From DATAEK01 sp036258055 (GTDB lineage: Bacteria > Acidobacteriota > Vicinamibacteria > Vicinamibacterales > 2-12-FULL-66-21), in the NCBI GenBank assembly GCA_036258055.1, contig DATAEK010000282.1, forward strand, positions 62,001-126,000: 64,000 nucleotides of DNA, written 5' to 3'. The translations under genes were made by a program, and so were the position numbers. How positions within the stretch are numbered: position 1 is the first letter of the stretch; each line of letters starts with the position of its first letter. The notes under the pieces were generated by a model. The model saw nothing but the letters and a program-made list of their open reading frames with translations. It was not told the DNA's origin and made no database searches. Below are positions 16,647 through 25,307 of this stretch, one piece after another.

Positions 16647-17414
16647 TTGGCTTCGCCTCAGACCGCCGCGCTGTCGATCGTCGTGCCCACTTACAACGAG
16701 CGTGACCGGCTGGCCGATCTCGTCGAGTCCATCTTCGGCGCCTATCAGGCCGAGGACGTGGAGGGCGAGCTCGTGATCGTGGACGACAACTCTCCGGATG
16801 GCACCGGCGCGTTGGCTGACGAACTCGCGCAGCGATTCAAGATCCAGGTCGTTCATCGTTCGGGCAAGCTCGGGCTCGGCACCGCCGTGGTCGCCGGCTT
16901 CGAGCGGGCGTTGGCGCCGATCGTGGGCGTCATCGACGCCGATCTCAGTCACCCGCCCGCGACGCTTCCGCGGATGCTCGCGGTCATGCGGCAGGCGTCC
17001 GCGGACATGGTCATCGGCAGCCGCTACGTGCCGGGAGGCGGCACCCACAACTGGCCCGCCGCGCGGCTGATCATGTCCCGCATCGCGTGCGTGATGGCGC
17101 GACCGCTGACGCCCGTTCGCGACGCGACGTCGGGGTTCTTTCTGATTCGGCGCGATCTGGCGCGAGGAGTCCGCATTTCGGCCGGCGGCTTCAAGATTTG
17201 CCTCGAGCTGCTGGTGCGCGGTCAGCCCGCGACCGTCGTCGAAATCCCGTACGTGTTCGAAGGACGCACGGCGGGTGAGAGCAAGATGAACCTCAAGGAA
17301 GCGCTGGGATATCTCACCCAGTTGCGCGACCTCCGGCACTTTCAGCGTTCGAGGCCGAAGCCGCGGCAAACCTATCGAGCCATCTCCGTCGAAGAGCTCC
17401 GTACGCAAGCGTAG
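16647..17414 (+). CDS. GT2 polyprenol-phosphate mannosyltransferase-like (DPM1-type)
   Basis: GT2 enzyme of about 255 residues closely matching soluble polyprenol monophosphomannose synthases. Motifs include IVVPTYNER, VDDNSPDGT, DADLSHPP (the D-x-D metal site), GSRYVPGG and DATSGFFLIRR. It transfers a hexose from a nucleotide donor to polyprenyl phosphate, making donors for periplasmic GT-C enzymes, several of which are encoded nearby. The TTG at 16647 is chosen because GAGAG lies 8 nt upstream; TTG 16632 is the alternative. Its TAG stop is provided by a palindromic repeat. Confidence 0.87.
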   Translation: MASPQTAALSIVVPTYNERDRLADLVESIFGAYQAEDVEGELVIVDDNSPDGTGALADELAQRFKIQVVHRSGKLGLGTAVVAGFERALAPIVGVIDADLSHPPATLPRMLAVMRQASADMVIGSRYVPGGGTHNWPAARLIMSRIACVMARPLTPVRDATSGFFLIRRDLARGVRISAGGFKICLELLVRGQPATVVEIPYVFEGRTAGESKMNLKEALGYLTQLRDLRHFQRSRPKPRQTYRAISVEELRTQA

Positions 17415-17472
17415 CGTCCGGCTTCTGCCGGACCGTAGATCCGGATTCAGCCGGACCGGGCATCCGGCTTCA
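17411..17472. repeat. GTAGCGTCCGGCTT palindromic repeat, two to three units
   Basis: Three units of about 23 nt (GTAGCGTCCGGC..., GTAGATCCGGA..., GGGCATCCGGCTTCAACTG) lie between convergent genes. The first forms a perfect 7-bp hairpin GTCCGGC-TTCT-GCCGGAC (17416-17433), the second a 5-bp hairpin at 17440-17455. The first unit supplies the TAG stop of the GT2 gene, and the later units encode the last residues of the minus-strand radical SAM protein. The first 14 bases are identical to 1778-1791. It may work as a bidirectional terminator. Confidence 0.8.
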
Positions 17473-18955
17473 ACTGCACGGGCGCCGGCGTGCTCTGCGC
17501 GTCCACGACGCGGGCACCGAAGATCGTGCGCGTCAGGACCTGCCACATGATGCCCTGCTTCGTGAGCGCCAATCGCAGCACATCCCCCGCGTGGCGCGCG
17601 ACGTAGGTCGGGCGCAGGAAGAAGCGTCGCTTTGCCCGGTTGATCGCCTGCATCACCACCTGCTCGTCGAGCCCGTTCCCGCGCAGCAGATAGTACGAAT
17701 ACTCCATCTTCGACCAGTCCGCCGTTTCGGGATTCAGCAGGCCCTCGCGCACGCACTTCTCGTAGAGTGCGGTTCCCGGGTACGGGACCGCCGGGTAGAA
17801 GTTGGCGAAGTCGGGGTCGAGATCGACGGCGTACCGCGTCGTGAGGTCCATCATCTCCGGCGTCTCGCCCGGGTAGCCGAAGATGAAGAACGCGAACGAC
17901 TTGATCCCGGCATCGCGCATGTTCTTGAACGCCGACTGAATCTTCTGCCGCTCGAGGCGCTTCGCCATGTCCTTGCGCACGTCATCGGATTCCGATTCGA
18001 TACCGAGCGCCAGCATCCAGCAGCCGGCACGCCGCAGGCGATGGACGAACGCGGGATCGGTCAGGTTGTCGGCGCGCGCGTTGCCGAACCACTGAATCGG
18101 CAGCTTGCGTGCAATCAGCTCGTCGCAGAAAGCGGTGAACGACTTGACGTTGAGCGTGACCGTGTCGCCCCAGAGATAGAAGTACTCGACCCCGAGTGTC
18201 CGATAGCTGCGCTCGATCTCGTCGACGATCGACGTGGCGCTCCGTTCGCGGAACTTGTGGCCCTGATGCACCGGAGCGACGCAGAAGTCACAGGTGTACG
18301 GGCAGCCGCGGCTGGTTTCGACGAGCACGTACGGCTTGTTGACCATCGGCAGCGAGTAACCGGCTAACGAGACCAGGTCCCACGCCGGATACGGCGTCTG
18401 CAGGAATCCGGCGAACGAGCCGTGAACCCGATGGGGCAGGACAACGCCGTCTTTCCGCCAGGTCAGGCTGGGCACCTCGCCGGCGCGGTCGAGCGAGTCG
18501 AGGGTCGCGAGTTGTACGACGCCGTCTTCGGGCTCGCCGACGAACATGCCGTCGACGGTTTGCGCGCGTGTCATCGACTCAGTCGGCACCGTTGATGCGT
18601 GCGGACCGAAACAGACGATCGGCGCGCCGAATCGCGTCTTGAGCGTCGCCATCGCCGCGACGTCTGCGTCAAGCGTGGGCGTGGTTGTCGGAAACACGAT
18701 CAGCGTGGGCGCGAAGCCCTCAGCTTCGAGCCGGGCGACGATCTGATCGATCGACAGCTTCTCGGCTGTCGCATCGATCAATCGAACCTCGCACCCGGCA
18801 TTGCGCAGGAGCGCTCCGAGGAGCGCCAGCGTGTAGGGCGGCTTCGTGGTCCCGAGGACCTCCTCCCGCTCCTGACAGCGTCCTTGACGGGTGAAGGCAA
18901 TCCCGTTGATGAGCGGCGGGTTGACGAGGAGCGTCTTGCGGCCAAGCATGGTCAC
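17447..18955 (-). CDS. Radical SAM protein with N-terminal cobalamin-binding-like domain (BchE/P-methylase type)
   Basis: B12-type radical SAM enzyme of 502 residues. Residues about 8-150 form the Rossmann-like cobalamin-binding region (NPPL ... PPYTLALLGALLRNAG ... LIDATAE; no DxHxxG motif, as common in this class). The [4Fe-4S] motif C218-x3-C222-x2-C225 is in RGCPYTCDFC, with GIESESDDVRK and FFIFGYPGET typical of the HemN/elp3-like radical SAM barrel. Such enzymes methylate or rearrange unactivated carbons, for example on lipids or natural products. It follows another radical SAM gene by 4 bp. The start is GTG at 18955, with ATG 18949 as alternative. Confidence 0.85.
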   Translation of the reverse strand: MTMLGRKTLLVNPPLINGIAFTRQGRCQEREEVLGTTKPPYTLALLGALLRNAGCEVRLIDATAEKLSIDQIVARLEAEGFAPTLIVFPTTTPTLDADVAAMATLKTRFGAPIVCFGPHASTVPTESMTRAQTVDGMFVGEPEDGVVQLATLDSLDRAGEVPSLTWRKDGVVLPHRVHGSFAGFLQTPYPAWDLVSLAGYSLPMVNKPYVLVETSRGCPYTCDFCVAPVHQGHKFRERSATSIVDEIERSYRTLGVEYFYLWGDTVTLNVKSFTAFCDELIARKLPIQWFGNARADNLTDPAFVHRLRRAGCWMLALGIESESDDVRKDMAKRLERQKIQSAFKNMRDAGIKSFAFFIFGYPGETPEMMDLTTRYAVDLDPDFANFYPAVPYPGTALYEKCVREGLLNPETADWSKMEYSYYLLRGNGLDEQVVMQAINRAKRRFFLRPTYVARHAGDVLRLALTKQGIMWQVLTRTIFGARVVDAQSTPAPVQLKPDARSG

Positions 18956-18959
18956 GGCG

Positions 18960-20240
18960 TCACCGCACCACCGTCAGCGGAATGGCCCGTCGCGTTGGCA
19001 CCGGCACCCCCGCACCGAAGGGTTCGGCAACCGGTTCTGGAGACAGCTCGACCTTGCAACATCGCCGGCAGACGGGAAAGATCCCGTTTTCAACCAGCGC
19101 TTTCCGCATCTGCACGTAACGCTCGCCGTTCCAGATTTCTTCCAGCGTGGACTGCGTGAGATCGCCGACTTCCACACGGATGAACGGGCAAAAGTACATC
19201 TTTCCGGAAAACGAGACGCGCGCGTGCAGGAACGGGTAAAGACAGCGGCCGTCCAGCTTGGCTCCCGGCGTGTAGTAGTTGTCCATCAACTGTGGATGGA
19301 CCTTCGGCCGGAAATCGAACAGCACGTTGCGGCGCTTGCACTTGTCGGCAAGTGCGGCCACCTTTTCGCGAACGCGCGACACGTCAAGGCCTGGATCCGG
19401 GGTGACGAACGTGGCGATGACCGAGGCGTCCGGCGCGCCGATGAGCCGCACCGTTTCGGCGACCTCCTCCGGGGTGCTGAACATCAGATGATTCAGTCCG
19501 ATGGCATCGACGCCGAGCTCCTCGGCGACGTCGACCATCTGGTCGAGCGCCTCCAGGCTCTCATGGGCGACCGTGGTGTTGATGCTGACGCGCAGAGGCG
19601 CGTGCTTCTTGCGAGCGGCTTCCTGCAGACGGCGAAGCCCCGCGCAGGTCCGCTCGAAAGTCCCCTTGAGCCCGCGCGCGGCGTCGTGCAGCTCGCCCGG
19701 TCCGTCAATCGAGACGCTGATGTGCTTGAGGAACCCGGCTGACGCGAGGTCGGCGAGCGCCTCAGCACGTTCCTCGGTGATGATGGTCCCGTTCGTCGTG
19801 AGGTAGCCGCACGCATAGCCTTTCTCGCGGAAGACATCGAGGACGGACATGATGTCCTTCCGCATGAAGATCTCGCCGCCCGTGAGGCTGACTTGAAAAC
19901 CTGCTCGATCGGGAAAGGCTTTGCGCAGCGCGTCGAGGGTGAGTTCCTGTCGCCACTCGCCTTCGATGTTGAGCAGGTCGAGAACGTAGCAGAACTCGCA
20001 GTGCAGGTTGCACCGCATCGTGGCTTCGTAGACGGCCCCGACCGGAAGCCGATCGGCCCGGCCGGTTTTCTCGCGGAGGAAGCGCTCGACCTGCTGCTGG
20101 TAACGGTGGCGACGGTACCGGGCCCACGCATGGCGGGCCGCGGGCAGCGCTCGGGCGCGGGTCGCGATCGACTCGCGCAACCACGCAACCGATGCCCCGA
20201 GACCTGAGCCACTAGCCACGAAACGCTCCGCCTGCTCCAC
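18960..20240 (-). CDS. Radical SAM/SPASM domain protein
   Basis: Radical SAM protein of 426 residues with C77-x3-C81-x2-C84 (RCNLHCEFC), the GGE motif (SLTGGEIFMRKD) and a C-terminal SPASM-type cysteine cluster (GRCLYPF ... YFCPFI ... CRRCCKVEL) that would bind auxiliary Fe-S clusters. SPASM enzymes modify peptides, enzymes or sugars; in glycan clusters the target is usually unknown. The N-terminal 65 residues are basic and helical. It is the middle gene of the series GT-C, SPASM, B12-radical SAM. The start is GTG; a second GTG at 20219 with GGAG upstream is also plausible. Confidence 0.85.
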   Translation of the reverse strand: MEQAERFVASGSGLGASVAWLRESIATRARALPAARHAWARYRRHRYQQQVERFLREKTGRADRLPVGAVYEATMRCNLHCEFCYVLDLLNIEGEWRQELTLDALRKAFPDRAGFQVSLTGGEIFMRKDIMSVLDVFREKGYACGYLTTNGTIITEERAEALADLASAGFLKHISVSIDGPGELHDAARGLKGTFERTCAGLRRLQEAARKKHAPLRVSINTTVAHESLEALDQMVDVAEELGVDAIGLNHLMFSTPEEVAETVRLIGAPDASVIATFVTPDPGLDVSRVREKVAALADKCKRRNVLFDFRPKVHPQLMDNYYTPGAKLDGRCLYPFLHARVSFSGKMYFCPFIRVEVGDLTQSTLEEIWNGERYVQMRKALVENGIFPVCRRCCKVELSPEPVAEPFGAGVPVPTRRAIPLTVVR

Positions 20241-20284
20241 GCAGGTGGACCCGTAAGGTGCGCTGGATCTTGGTGGTCATATCT

Positions 20285-22042
20285 TCAGCGCGCCGCCGCC
20301 GGCCGATCGTGCACGCGTCCAGAATCATCGAGCTGCCAGATCTCCAGCGGCGGACCGGGACGCTCGAGCGCGCCATCGATCCGGGTGTCGGTGTTGTGCA
20401 GGAAAGGGTCAATCCGCGCCTGCTCGGCCTCGGATACGCCGGGCCTGTACGGTGAGAACGCGGCAATCCGCCGGCCCTCCCGAGCCAGCGCGGTGAGGAA
20501 CGGCAAGGTTGCTGGATCCGACGTATTGTACCGTTTGACGACGACGAACGCCACGCCGAGCCGGCGGAGCGTGTCGAGGCCCTGCATCGCCGCGCCGAGC
20601 TCGTCGTATCCCACGTAGATCTTATCGGCATCAAGGCCGCCACTGCCGAGGTAGATCAGGCGATACGCAGGTGACGGGTAAGGATTCAGCCCGAGCTGCA
20701 GCTGAAACTTCGTCGACGCAGCCTCCGCACTTCCGAGATGTTTGGAGAGCGCCTCCACGAGCCCCTCACGCGACATCGTCAACGGCACTGAATACGGCTG
20801 CACGACGATCGTCGCGCCGGACGGGATATGCGACTCGATGTAGGCCTGCGCGAGCGTTCTCGTGTCGGGCTGACGGAAGAACCGATCGGCGCGGATGCTC
20901 CCGAGAGCTCCTGGCAGCGCTGCCGCGATCAGGAGCGCCCAGAAGACGCCGCGTGGCGCGCGGGCGCAGAGCGAAGTCAACGTCCACGCCGCGAAAATCG
21001 CGATGAATGGCAGCACCGGGTTCAGGTAGCGACTGGCTGGCGCGGTGTTTGTGATGAAGAGGAGAAACGGCAGGGGGAACGCCAGTAGTTGCACAGCGCG
21101 AGCCGGCGCGACGGCGAGCATCCACACCACGCCGATGAGCGCCAGCGCGACGACCGGCTGCCCCATCGAGTCCCGCCACAGCATGTCCGCGTACCGCCAC
21201 GCAGGCGCGAACGCGCCGGATGTGACCGCCCGATCCACGACGATCTGACGGTTGGCGGCAATGTCACGAACCGCGGTCAGCGGCTCCAGCGCGATGAACG
21301 GTGACAGCACGAAGAACACGATCGCGCTCACCACTGCCGCGGTCGCGGTCTGTCGAATCACCTCGGGCCACCCCCGCGGCCTCCATCCCTGAACGAGCGT
21401 CCAAACGAGTGCCATGGAAAGAAAGATGGAGTAGTAATGGGTGGAAAACGCAACGCCGCAGGCCGCTCCTGCGACGACCGTGTCGCGCGAGCGGAGCGAC
21501 GATGACCGGGGTGCCGGCCAGATCCGCGCCATCATCAGATACGCCGCGACGATCGTCAGCGTCACCGGCACGTCGTGCTTGACGTAGTGCGAGTCGCGGA
21601 CGTGAAGGGGAGCTACGGCTAGAAAGAGCGCTGCCGCGATCGCTCCACGATTGTCCAGAAGCATCGCGCCGAGCCGGTACAGGACCGCGATGCTCGCCGT
21701 GCCCGTGGCAACGCCGAGCGTCCGGCCGGCGGTGTAGATGCCGGTGGGGTGGGTGAAGTACAGCTTCTGCAGTTGATCGAGGGATGCGACGCGGCCGGTC
21801 AGCCAGACGAAGGCGAGGTAGACACCGACCCACGCGAAGAGCACGTAGAAGTAGAAAGTAGGGTAGAGGAAGTTGTGCGGGTTCAGCGTGCCTTTCGCGA
21901 AGCTGAGGGCACGGGCGATGATCGCGACTTCGTCGGGGTTGTAAACGGCGGGCAAACCGTACTGCAGGCCCACCAGACGTAGCGCCAGCCCGAGTGCGCA
22001 GATGGCGCCGACGACCGCGAGCTGGGTTCGCTGTTCGCTCAC
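20285..22042 (-). CDS. GT39/ArnT-like membrane glycosyltransferase
   Basis: Polytopic protein of 585 residues with the periplasmic acidic loop PAVYNPDEVAIIARALSFA (N-x-D-E equivalent to the GT39 catalytic region), H-x-F-x-Y-P-T, about 11 helices, and a soluble C-terminal domain of roughly 170 residues. It probably uses a polyprenyl-phosphate sugar. The GTG start at 22042 overlaps the stop of the flippase gene as GTGA; the open frame extends 184 codons further upstream only as a shadow of the flippase gene. Confidence 0.8.
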   Translation of the reverse strand: MSEQRTQLAVVGAICALGLALRLVGLQYGLPAVYNPDEVAIIARALSFAKGTLNPHNFLYPTFYFYVLFAWVGVYLAFVWLTGRVASLDQLQKLYFTHPTGIYTAGRTLGVATGTASIAVLYRLGAMLLDNRGAIAAALFLAVAPLHVRDSHYVKHDVPVTLTIVAAYLMMARIWPAPRSSSLRSRDTVVAGAACGVAFSTHYYSIFLSMALVWTLVQGWRPRGWPEVIRQTATAAVVSAIVFFVLSPFIALEPLTAVRDIAANRQIVVDRAVTSGAFAPAWRYADMLWRDSMGQPVVALALIGVVWMLAVAPARAVQLLAFPLPFLLFITNTAPASRYLNPVLPFIAIFAAWTLTSLCARAPRGVFWALLIAAALPGALGSIRADRFFRQPDTRTLAQAYIESHIPSGATIVVQPYSVPLTMSREGLVEALSKHLGSAEAASTKFQLQLGLNPYPSPAYRLIYLGSGGLDADKIYVGYDELGAAMQGLDTLRRLGVAFVVVKRYNTSDPATLPFLTALAREGRRIAAFSPYRPGVSEAEQARIDPFLHNTDTRIDGALERPGPPLEIWQLDDSGRVHDRPAAAR

Positions 22043-23592
22043 CGGCGGCCCCCCGGCTCGATGATCGGCTCTTCTGGAACGTCGGCGCTGACGATTTCGC
22101 CCGCGAGCTCGGTGGTGTCCGCCGCCGGCATCACGGCCGCGCCTGGGCGGCGACGTCGTAGCGCCGTGAGTGCTCGCATTTCGTCCGCGCGGAAGAAACC
22201 CGTGGTGCCCAGGAGCGCGGCCATCACGAGAACGACGGCGGAGCCCCTCATGAGCACTCCGATGAACGGCCGCATCTCGGGCAGCGCCCGCGCAGTCAGG
22301 CAGGCGACGAGCGCCGCCGCCGTCACCCGCGCGAGCCGCCCGGTTTCGTACTGGATCGGATAGAAGCGCTGCGACAACCGGAACGCCACGGCCGTCTGTA
22401 CGCCGTACGCGACCGCGTTGGCCCAGGCGGCGCCGATGATCCCGAAGGTCGGAATCAGTACGAAGTTCAGGATCACATTGATCGCCGCGCCGAGGATCGT
22501 CGACACCGGGTAATACCGCGTGTTCTTCGTGATGTTCAGTCCGATTGACGTCAGCAGGTACACGCCCTGAAAGAACACGCCGACCGCCGTCCACGTCACG
22601 ACGTCCCCCGCCGCGGCGTAGTCAGGGCCGACCATCGCCGCCAGCAGGTCGCCGCCGATTGCAGAGAGTCCGGCCGTCAGCAGCCCGAGCGCTGCGTACA
22701 CGTAGGTCGTGATTCCTGCGAAGACCCGCGGGCCGTCCGGTTCGCGCGACGTCGCGTAGTAGAAAGGGGCCCACGCGTACTCGAACGCCCCTAGGAACAG
22801 CTTCTCGGTCAGTCCGAAGCTGACGCCCATCGAGTAGACCCCGACGTCGGACAACGGGCGGAAACGCTGCAGAATGAACTTGTCCCCAACCGCCATCACC
22901 TGTTGCGCCGCGGCATGCGGCAGCCGCGGCAACCCGAACGACAGCGACTCCTTCAGGACCTCACGCGAGAAGACCGGTCGAATGAGCGGCAGGAACAGTG
23001 GCAGCATCACCAGGATGAGGATCGTCGTCACGACGACGTCAGCGATGATGACGCCCCAGATGCCATAGCCCGCGCCCACGACCAGCGCGATCCGAAGGAG
23101 CAGCGTGGCGAGCGAGCGCGAAAAGGTCAGGGCGCTGAACTCGCGCGACTGTTGCCGCATCCGCAGCACGTGGAACGGGATGAACGTGAAGCCGATGGCG
23201 AACGTGTTCAGGAGCACGAGCTGCAGCGCCGGCGTGAAGCCAGGCACGCCGAAGAGCGCGTCCGACAGAACGGGCGCGGCGATGAGCGAGGCGACGAGCA
23301 GAAGGCCGTTCAGGCCGAGGAGAAAGAAGAACAGGGTGCTCGAGAGGCGCTGACGGGCCCGGTCGTCTTCGCAGTCGTACCAGAACCGCATGAACGATCC
23401 GTCGAGCCCCCACCGGAAGAACAACTTCGCAATCGCCTCGACGCTGCCGAGAAGCGCCAGCACACCATAGTCGACCGGCGTCAGGTACTGGACGTAGACG
23501 CGGAGCAGGAGGAAGTTGACGATCTGGATGGCCACGTCACCGAGGCCGTAGATCGCCAGGTTCTTCGAGAGCTCTCGGATCTTGTCGAACAA
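22039..23592 (-). CDS. Wzx-type polysaccharide flippase (MOP superfamily)
   Basis: Oligosaccharide flippase of 517 residues with about 14 hydrophobic helices. The N-terminus NLAIYGLGDVAIQIVNFLLLRVYVQYL and the segment PRLPHAAAQQVMAVGDKFIL are typical of the Polysacc_synt family, which transports undecaprenyl-linked repeat units to the periplasm. The C-terminal 50 residues are hydrophilic and acidic, and their role is unclear. The start is TTG at 23592, 4 bp after the methyltransferase stop. It is the only Wzx-like gene in the window; no Wzy polymerase is recognised, though a GT-C protein could fill that role. Confidence 0.88.
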   Translation of the reverse strand: MFDKIRELSKNLAIYGLGDVAIQIVNFLLLRVYVQYLTPVDYGVLALLGSVEAIAKLFFRWGLDGSFMRFWYDCEDDRARQRLSSTLFFFLLGLNGLLLVASLIAAPVLSDALFGVPGFTPALQLVLLNTFAIGFTFIPFHVLRMRQQSREFSALTFSRSLATLLLRIALVVGAGYGIWGVIIADVVVTTILILVMLPLFLPLIRPVFSREVLKESLSFGLPRLPHAAAQQVMAVGDKFILQRFRPLSDVGVYSMGVSFGLTEKLFLGAFEYAWAPFYYATSREPDGPRVFAGITTYVYAALGLLTAGLSAIGGDLLAAMVGPDYAAAGDVVTWTAVGVFFQGVYLLTSIGLNITKNTRYYPVSTILGAAINVILNFVLIPTFGIIGAAWANAVAYGVQTAVAFRLSQRFYPIQYETGRLARVTAAALVACLTARALPEMRPFIGVLMRGSAVVLVMAALLGTTGFFRADEMRALTALRRRRPGAAVMPAADTTELAGEIVSADVPEEPIIEPGGRR

Positions 23593-23596
23593 GGCG

Positions 23597-24304
23597 TCAG
23601 CGTTTCCGGAACGTCAGCAGGTTCAGGAAGCACCAGCCCGGGATGGGCAGCACGCGCGTGAGCGCGCGATGGAGCGGCAGGAGCGATTGCGGGTTCCGCC
23701 GGATCAGCCGGGTCACGATCGGAATCGTCGGAAAGATGCCTTGACGGGCGACGAGCTCGAAGCCCACGCGCGCGGCGAGCGTCAAGTATTCGTCGATCGG
23801 CCGATCGCCGGGATGCTTCAGCTCTGATGCGGTCCGGATGAGCCGTCCACGGAGCAGGAAGTGTATGCGGGACTGGAGATGGGCGAGATTTGGAACCGAC
23901 ACGAGAAGCTCGCCGCCAGGCCGCAGCACACGATGCAGTTCTGCCAGCGCGCGCGGCTGCTCCTCGAACGACAGGTGCTCGAGCACGTCCAGGCACAGCG
24001 CGCGATCGAACGTACCGTCGGCGTAGGGCAGCGCGGTGAGCGATCCCGTGCGCACGCGATCGGACGAATAGTTCGGGTCCAGTCCCTCGATCGCCAGGCG
24101 CCCGGCGTACTCGTCGACAAGGACGCCTTCGCCGCATCCGGCGTCGAGCACGCGCGTGGCGGGCGCCAGCACGTCGAGCCACCGCCGGACTGCCTCGAGC
24201 TTCGCGATGTACGTGGGGTAGTAGTCCCACGTCGGATCCGGCGTGCGGTGATAGTCGCCGCGGGCGGCGTACTCGCCGCCACGCACCGCCGGTCGGGTGG
24301 TCAT
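23597..24304 (-). CDS. Class I SAM-dependent methyltransferase
   Basis: Methyltransferase of 235 residues. Motif I is TRVLDAGCGEGVLVDEYAG, motif II IEGLDPN and motif IV FDRALCLDVLEHLS, followed by LRPGGELLVSVPN (Methyltransf_11/23-like). Acceptors in this setting are usually sugars, polyprenyl-linked glycans or lipids. ATG 24304 is preferred to the ORF-opening codon at 24394. A TACAAT box lies 13 nt upstream of the ATG, which would give a very short or leaderless transcript. It begins a tight cluster running to the B12 radical SAM gene. Confidence 0.82.
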   Translation of the reverse strand: MTTRPAVRGGEYAARGDYHRTPDPTWDYYPTYIAKLEAVRRWLDVLAPATRVLDAGCGEGVLVDEYAGRLAIEGLDPNYSSDRVRTGSLTALPYADGTFDRALCLDVLEHLSFEEQPRALAELHRVLRPGGELLVSVPNLAHLQSRIHFLLRGRLIRTASELKHPGDRPIDEYLTLAARVGFELVARQGIFPTIPIVTRLIRRNPQSLLPLHRALTRVLPIPGWCFLNLLTFRKR

Positions 24305-24316
24305 GGCGTGTTCGAT

Positions 24317-24322
24317 TGTAGT
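24317..24322 (-). promoter_or_regulatory. Possible -10 box ahead of the methyltransferase gene
   Basis: The minus strand reads TACAAT (5 of 6 matches to TATAAT) just upstream of the ATG at 24304. No -35 is recognised. It lies in the 190-bp gap after the secretin-N-like gene, a natural place for a new transcript. Otherwise this gap shows only GC-rich inverted repeats, including GGGAGCG ... CGCTCCC near 24451-24477 that could end the preceding transcript. Confidence 0.3.
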
Positions 24323-24450
24323 TCGGATGGGATGGGCCCGATCATCCAGGTGCGAAGCGTCGTGCGGGGAACCTGCGTTCTGCAGGTTCCTCACTCGGGC
24401 GGCGCCGTGCGGCGAATCGGCTGTGTCGGGTCGCTTACCGTGAATTCCGC

Positions 24451-24477
24451 GGGAGCGACAACGGAGCGGCCGCTCCC
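24451..24477 (-). terminator. Possible GC-rich hairpin terminator after the STN-domain gene
   Basis: GGGAGCG (24451-24457) can pair with CGCTCCC at the other end of the element, and an inner palindrome GGAGCGGCCGCTCC lies between. There is no T tract. It sits 20 bp beyond the stop codon of the minus-strand STN-domain gene, so a role in ending that transcript is plausible but unproven. Confidence 0.3.
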
Positions 24478-24496
24478 GGTTCAGACGTTCATTCCA

Positions 24497-25234
24497 TTAG
24501 AGGCCGCCGCCCCCGCCCGGACGGCGAGGCGGCTGCTGCGGGCCCGGCACCGTCGGCAGAGGCTGTGGTGGCATCGTGGTCTGCGTCGGTGGTACCAGAT
24601 ACGGATTTGGCGGCACGCCCGACGGCTGCGGCGCTGGGAGCATACCCGGACGCGTCGACGTCATCGGCGCCTGATTCGGCAGCTGTCCCGGCTGCGCTGG
24701 CTGCGCCTGCGGCCCAGGCATGACCTGTCCGTTTTGTGGCGGGAAGACGGCGTTCGGCGTTGGCTGTTCCCTCGGATTGTCGTCGTCATCGTCCGGCGAC
24801 ACCGTCTGTTGGATCTGCGTCTGCGGGTTACGGCCATTGTTGAAGGGCTGCGCCGTCGTGGCCGTGCTCGTGGTGGGCGGCCGGCTCGAGGCCAGGATCA
24901 TGATTCGGTCGTAGCGCGACACGCCAGGATTTCCGGCGACGCGCGGGACCATCACGTACCCGGCCGCGGATCGAAGCACCGTATCGAGCGCCTGCGCTTC
25001 GGGGACGTCCTGAAGTTCGAGCGTGACCGGCATTCCGCCGATCTTTTCGGCGTTGACGATCCTGGCCTGGCCGACGCGGGCCCATTCCGCGAGAATCTCG
25101 CGAACGGTCACGTCGTGGGCGATCAGAGTCACCCGGCCGTTGGCCATCGAGAGGCGCAACTCGCCGGCGACGCACGGAATAGCGGCCGACACGAACAACG
25201 CGACAGTCAGCGCAAGGCCGAAGGATTTCTTCAT
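24497..25234 (-). CDS. Secreted STN (secretin/TonB short N-terminal)-like domain protein with proline-rich tail
   Basis: Exported protein of 245 residues. A Sec signal peptide is clear (MKKSFGLALTVALFVSAAIPCVAG, cleavage near residue 24). Residues about 25-95 (VTLIAHDVTVREILAEWARVG ... PVTLELQDVPEAQALDTVL) match the fold pattern of the STN/secretin_N domain found in secretins and TonB receptors. The rest is a low-complexity Pro/Gln/Asn tail with a DDDDD run and a GGGGG end. It may be a periplasmic partner of an outer-membrane export pore, but no secretin barrel is present. ATG 25234 has GGGAG 7 nt upstream; a TATACT box at 25258-25263 could be its own promoter. Confidence 0.72.
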   Translation of the reverse strand: MKKSFGLALTVALFVSAAIPCVAGELRLSMANGRVTLIAHDVTVREILAEWARVGQARIVNAEKIGGMPVTLELQDVPEAQALDTVLRSAAGYVMVPRVAGNPGVSRYDRIMILASSRPPTTSTATTAQPFNNGRNPQTQIQQTVSPDDDDDNPREQPTPNAVFPPQNGQVMPGPQAQPAQPGQLPNQAPMTSTRPGMLPAPQPSGVPPNPYLVPPTQTTMPPQPLPTVPGPQQPPRRPGGGGGL

Positions 25235-25257
25235 GGCGTGCTCCCGGCTATCCAACC

Positions 25258-25263
25258 AGTATA
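25258..25263 (-). promoter_or_regulatory. Possible -10 box ahead of the STN-domain gene
   Basis: The minus strand reads TATACT (5 of 6 to consensus) 24 nt upstream of the start codon, in the 73-bp gap after the radical SAM gene. No convincing -35 hexamer is seen. It suggests the secreted protein could be transcribed separately from the glycan operon. Confidence 0.35.
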
Positions 25264-25307
25264 CCTCTGGATAGGACGGCGAGATCCCTGATCTGGCCGT
25301 GAACGGC

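Noticed and set aside
22042..22594. Upstream extension of the GT-C gene at 20285
   Set aside because: It overlaps the flippase gene out of frame; GTG 22042 gives a GTGA coupling and a normal membrane-protein N-terminus.
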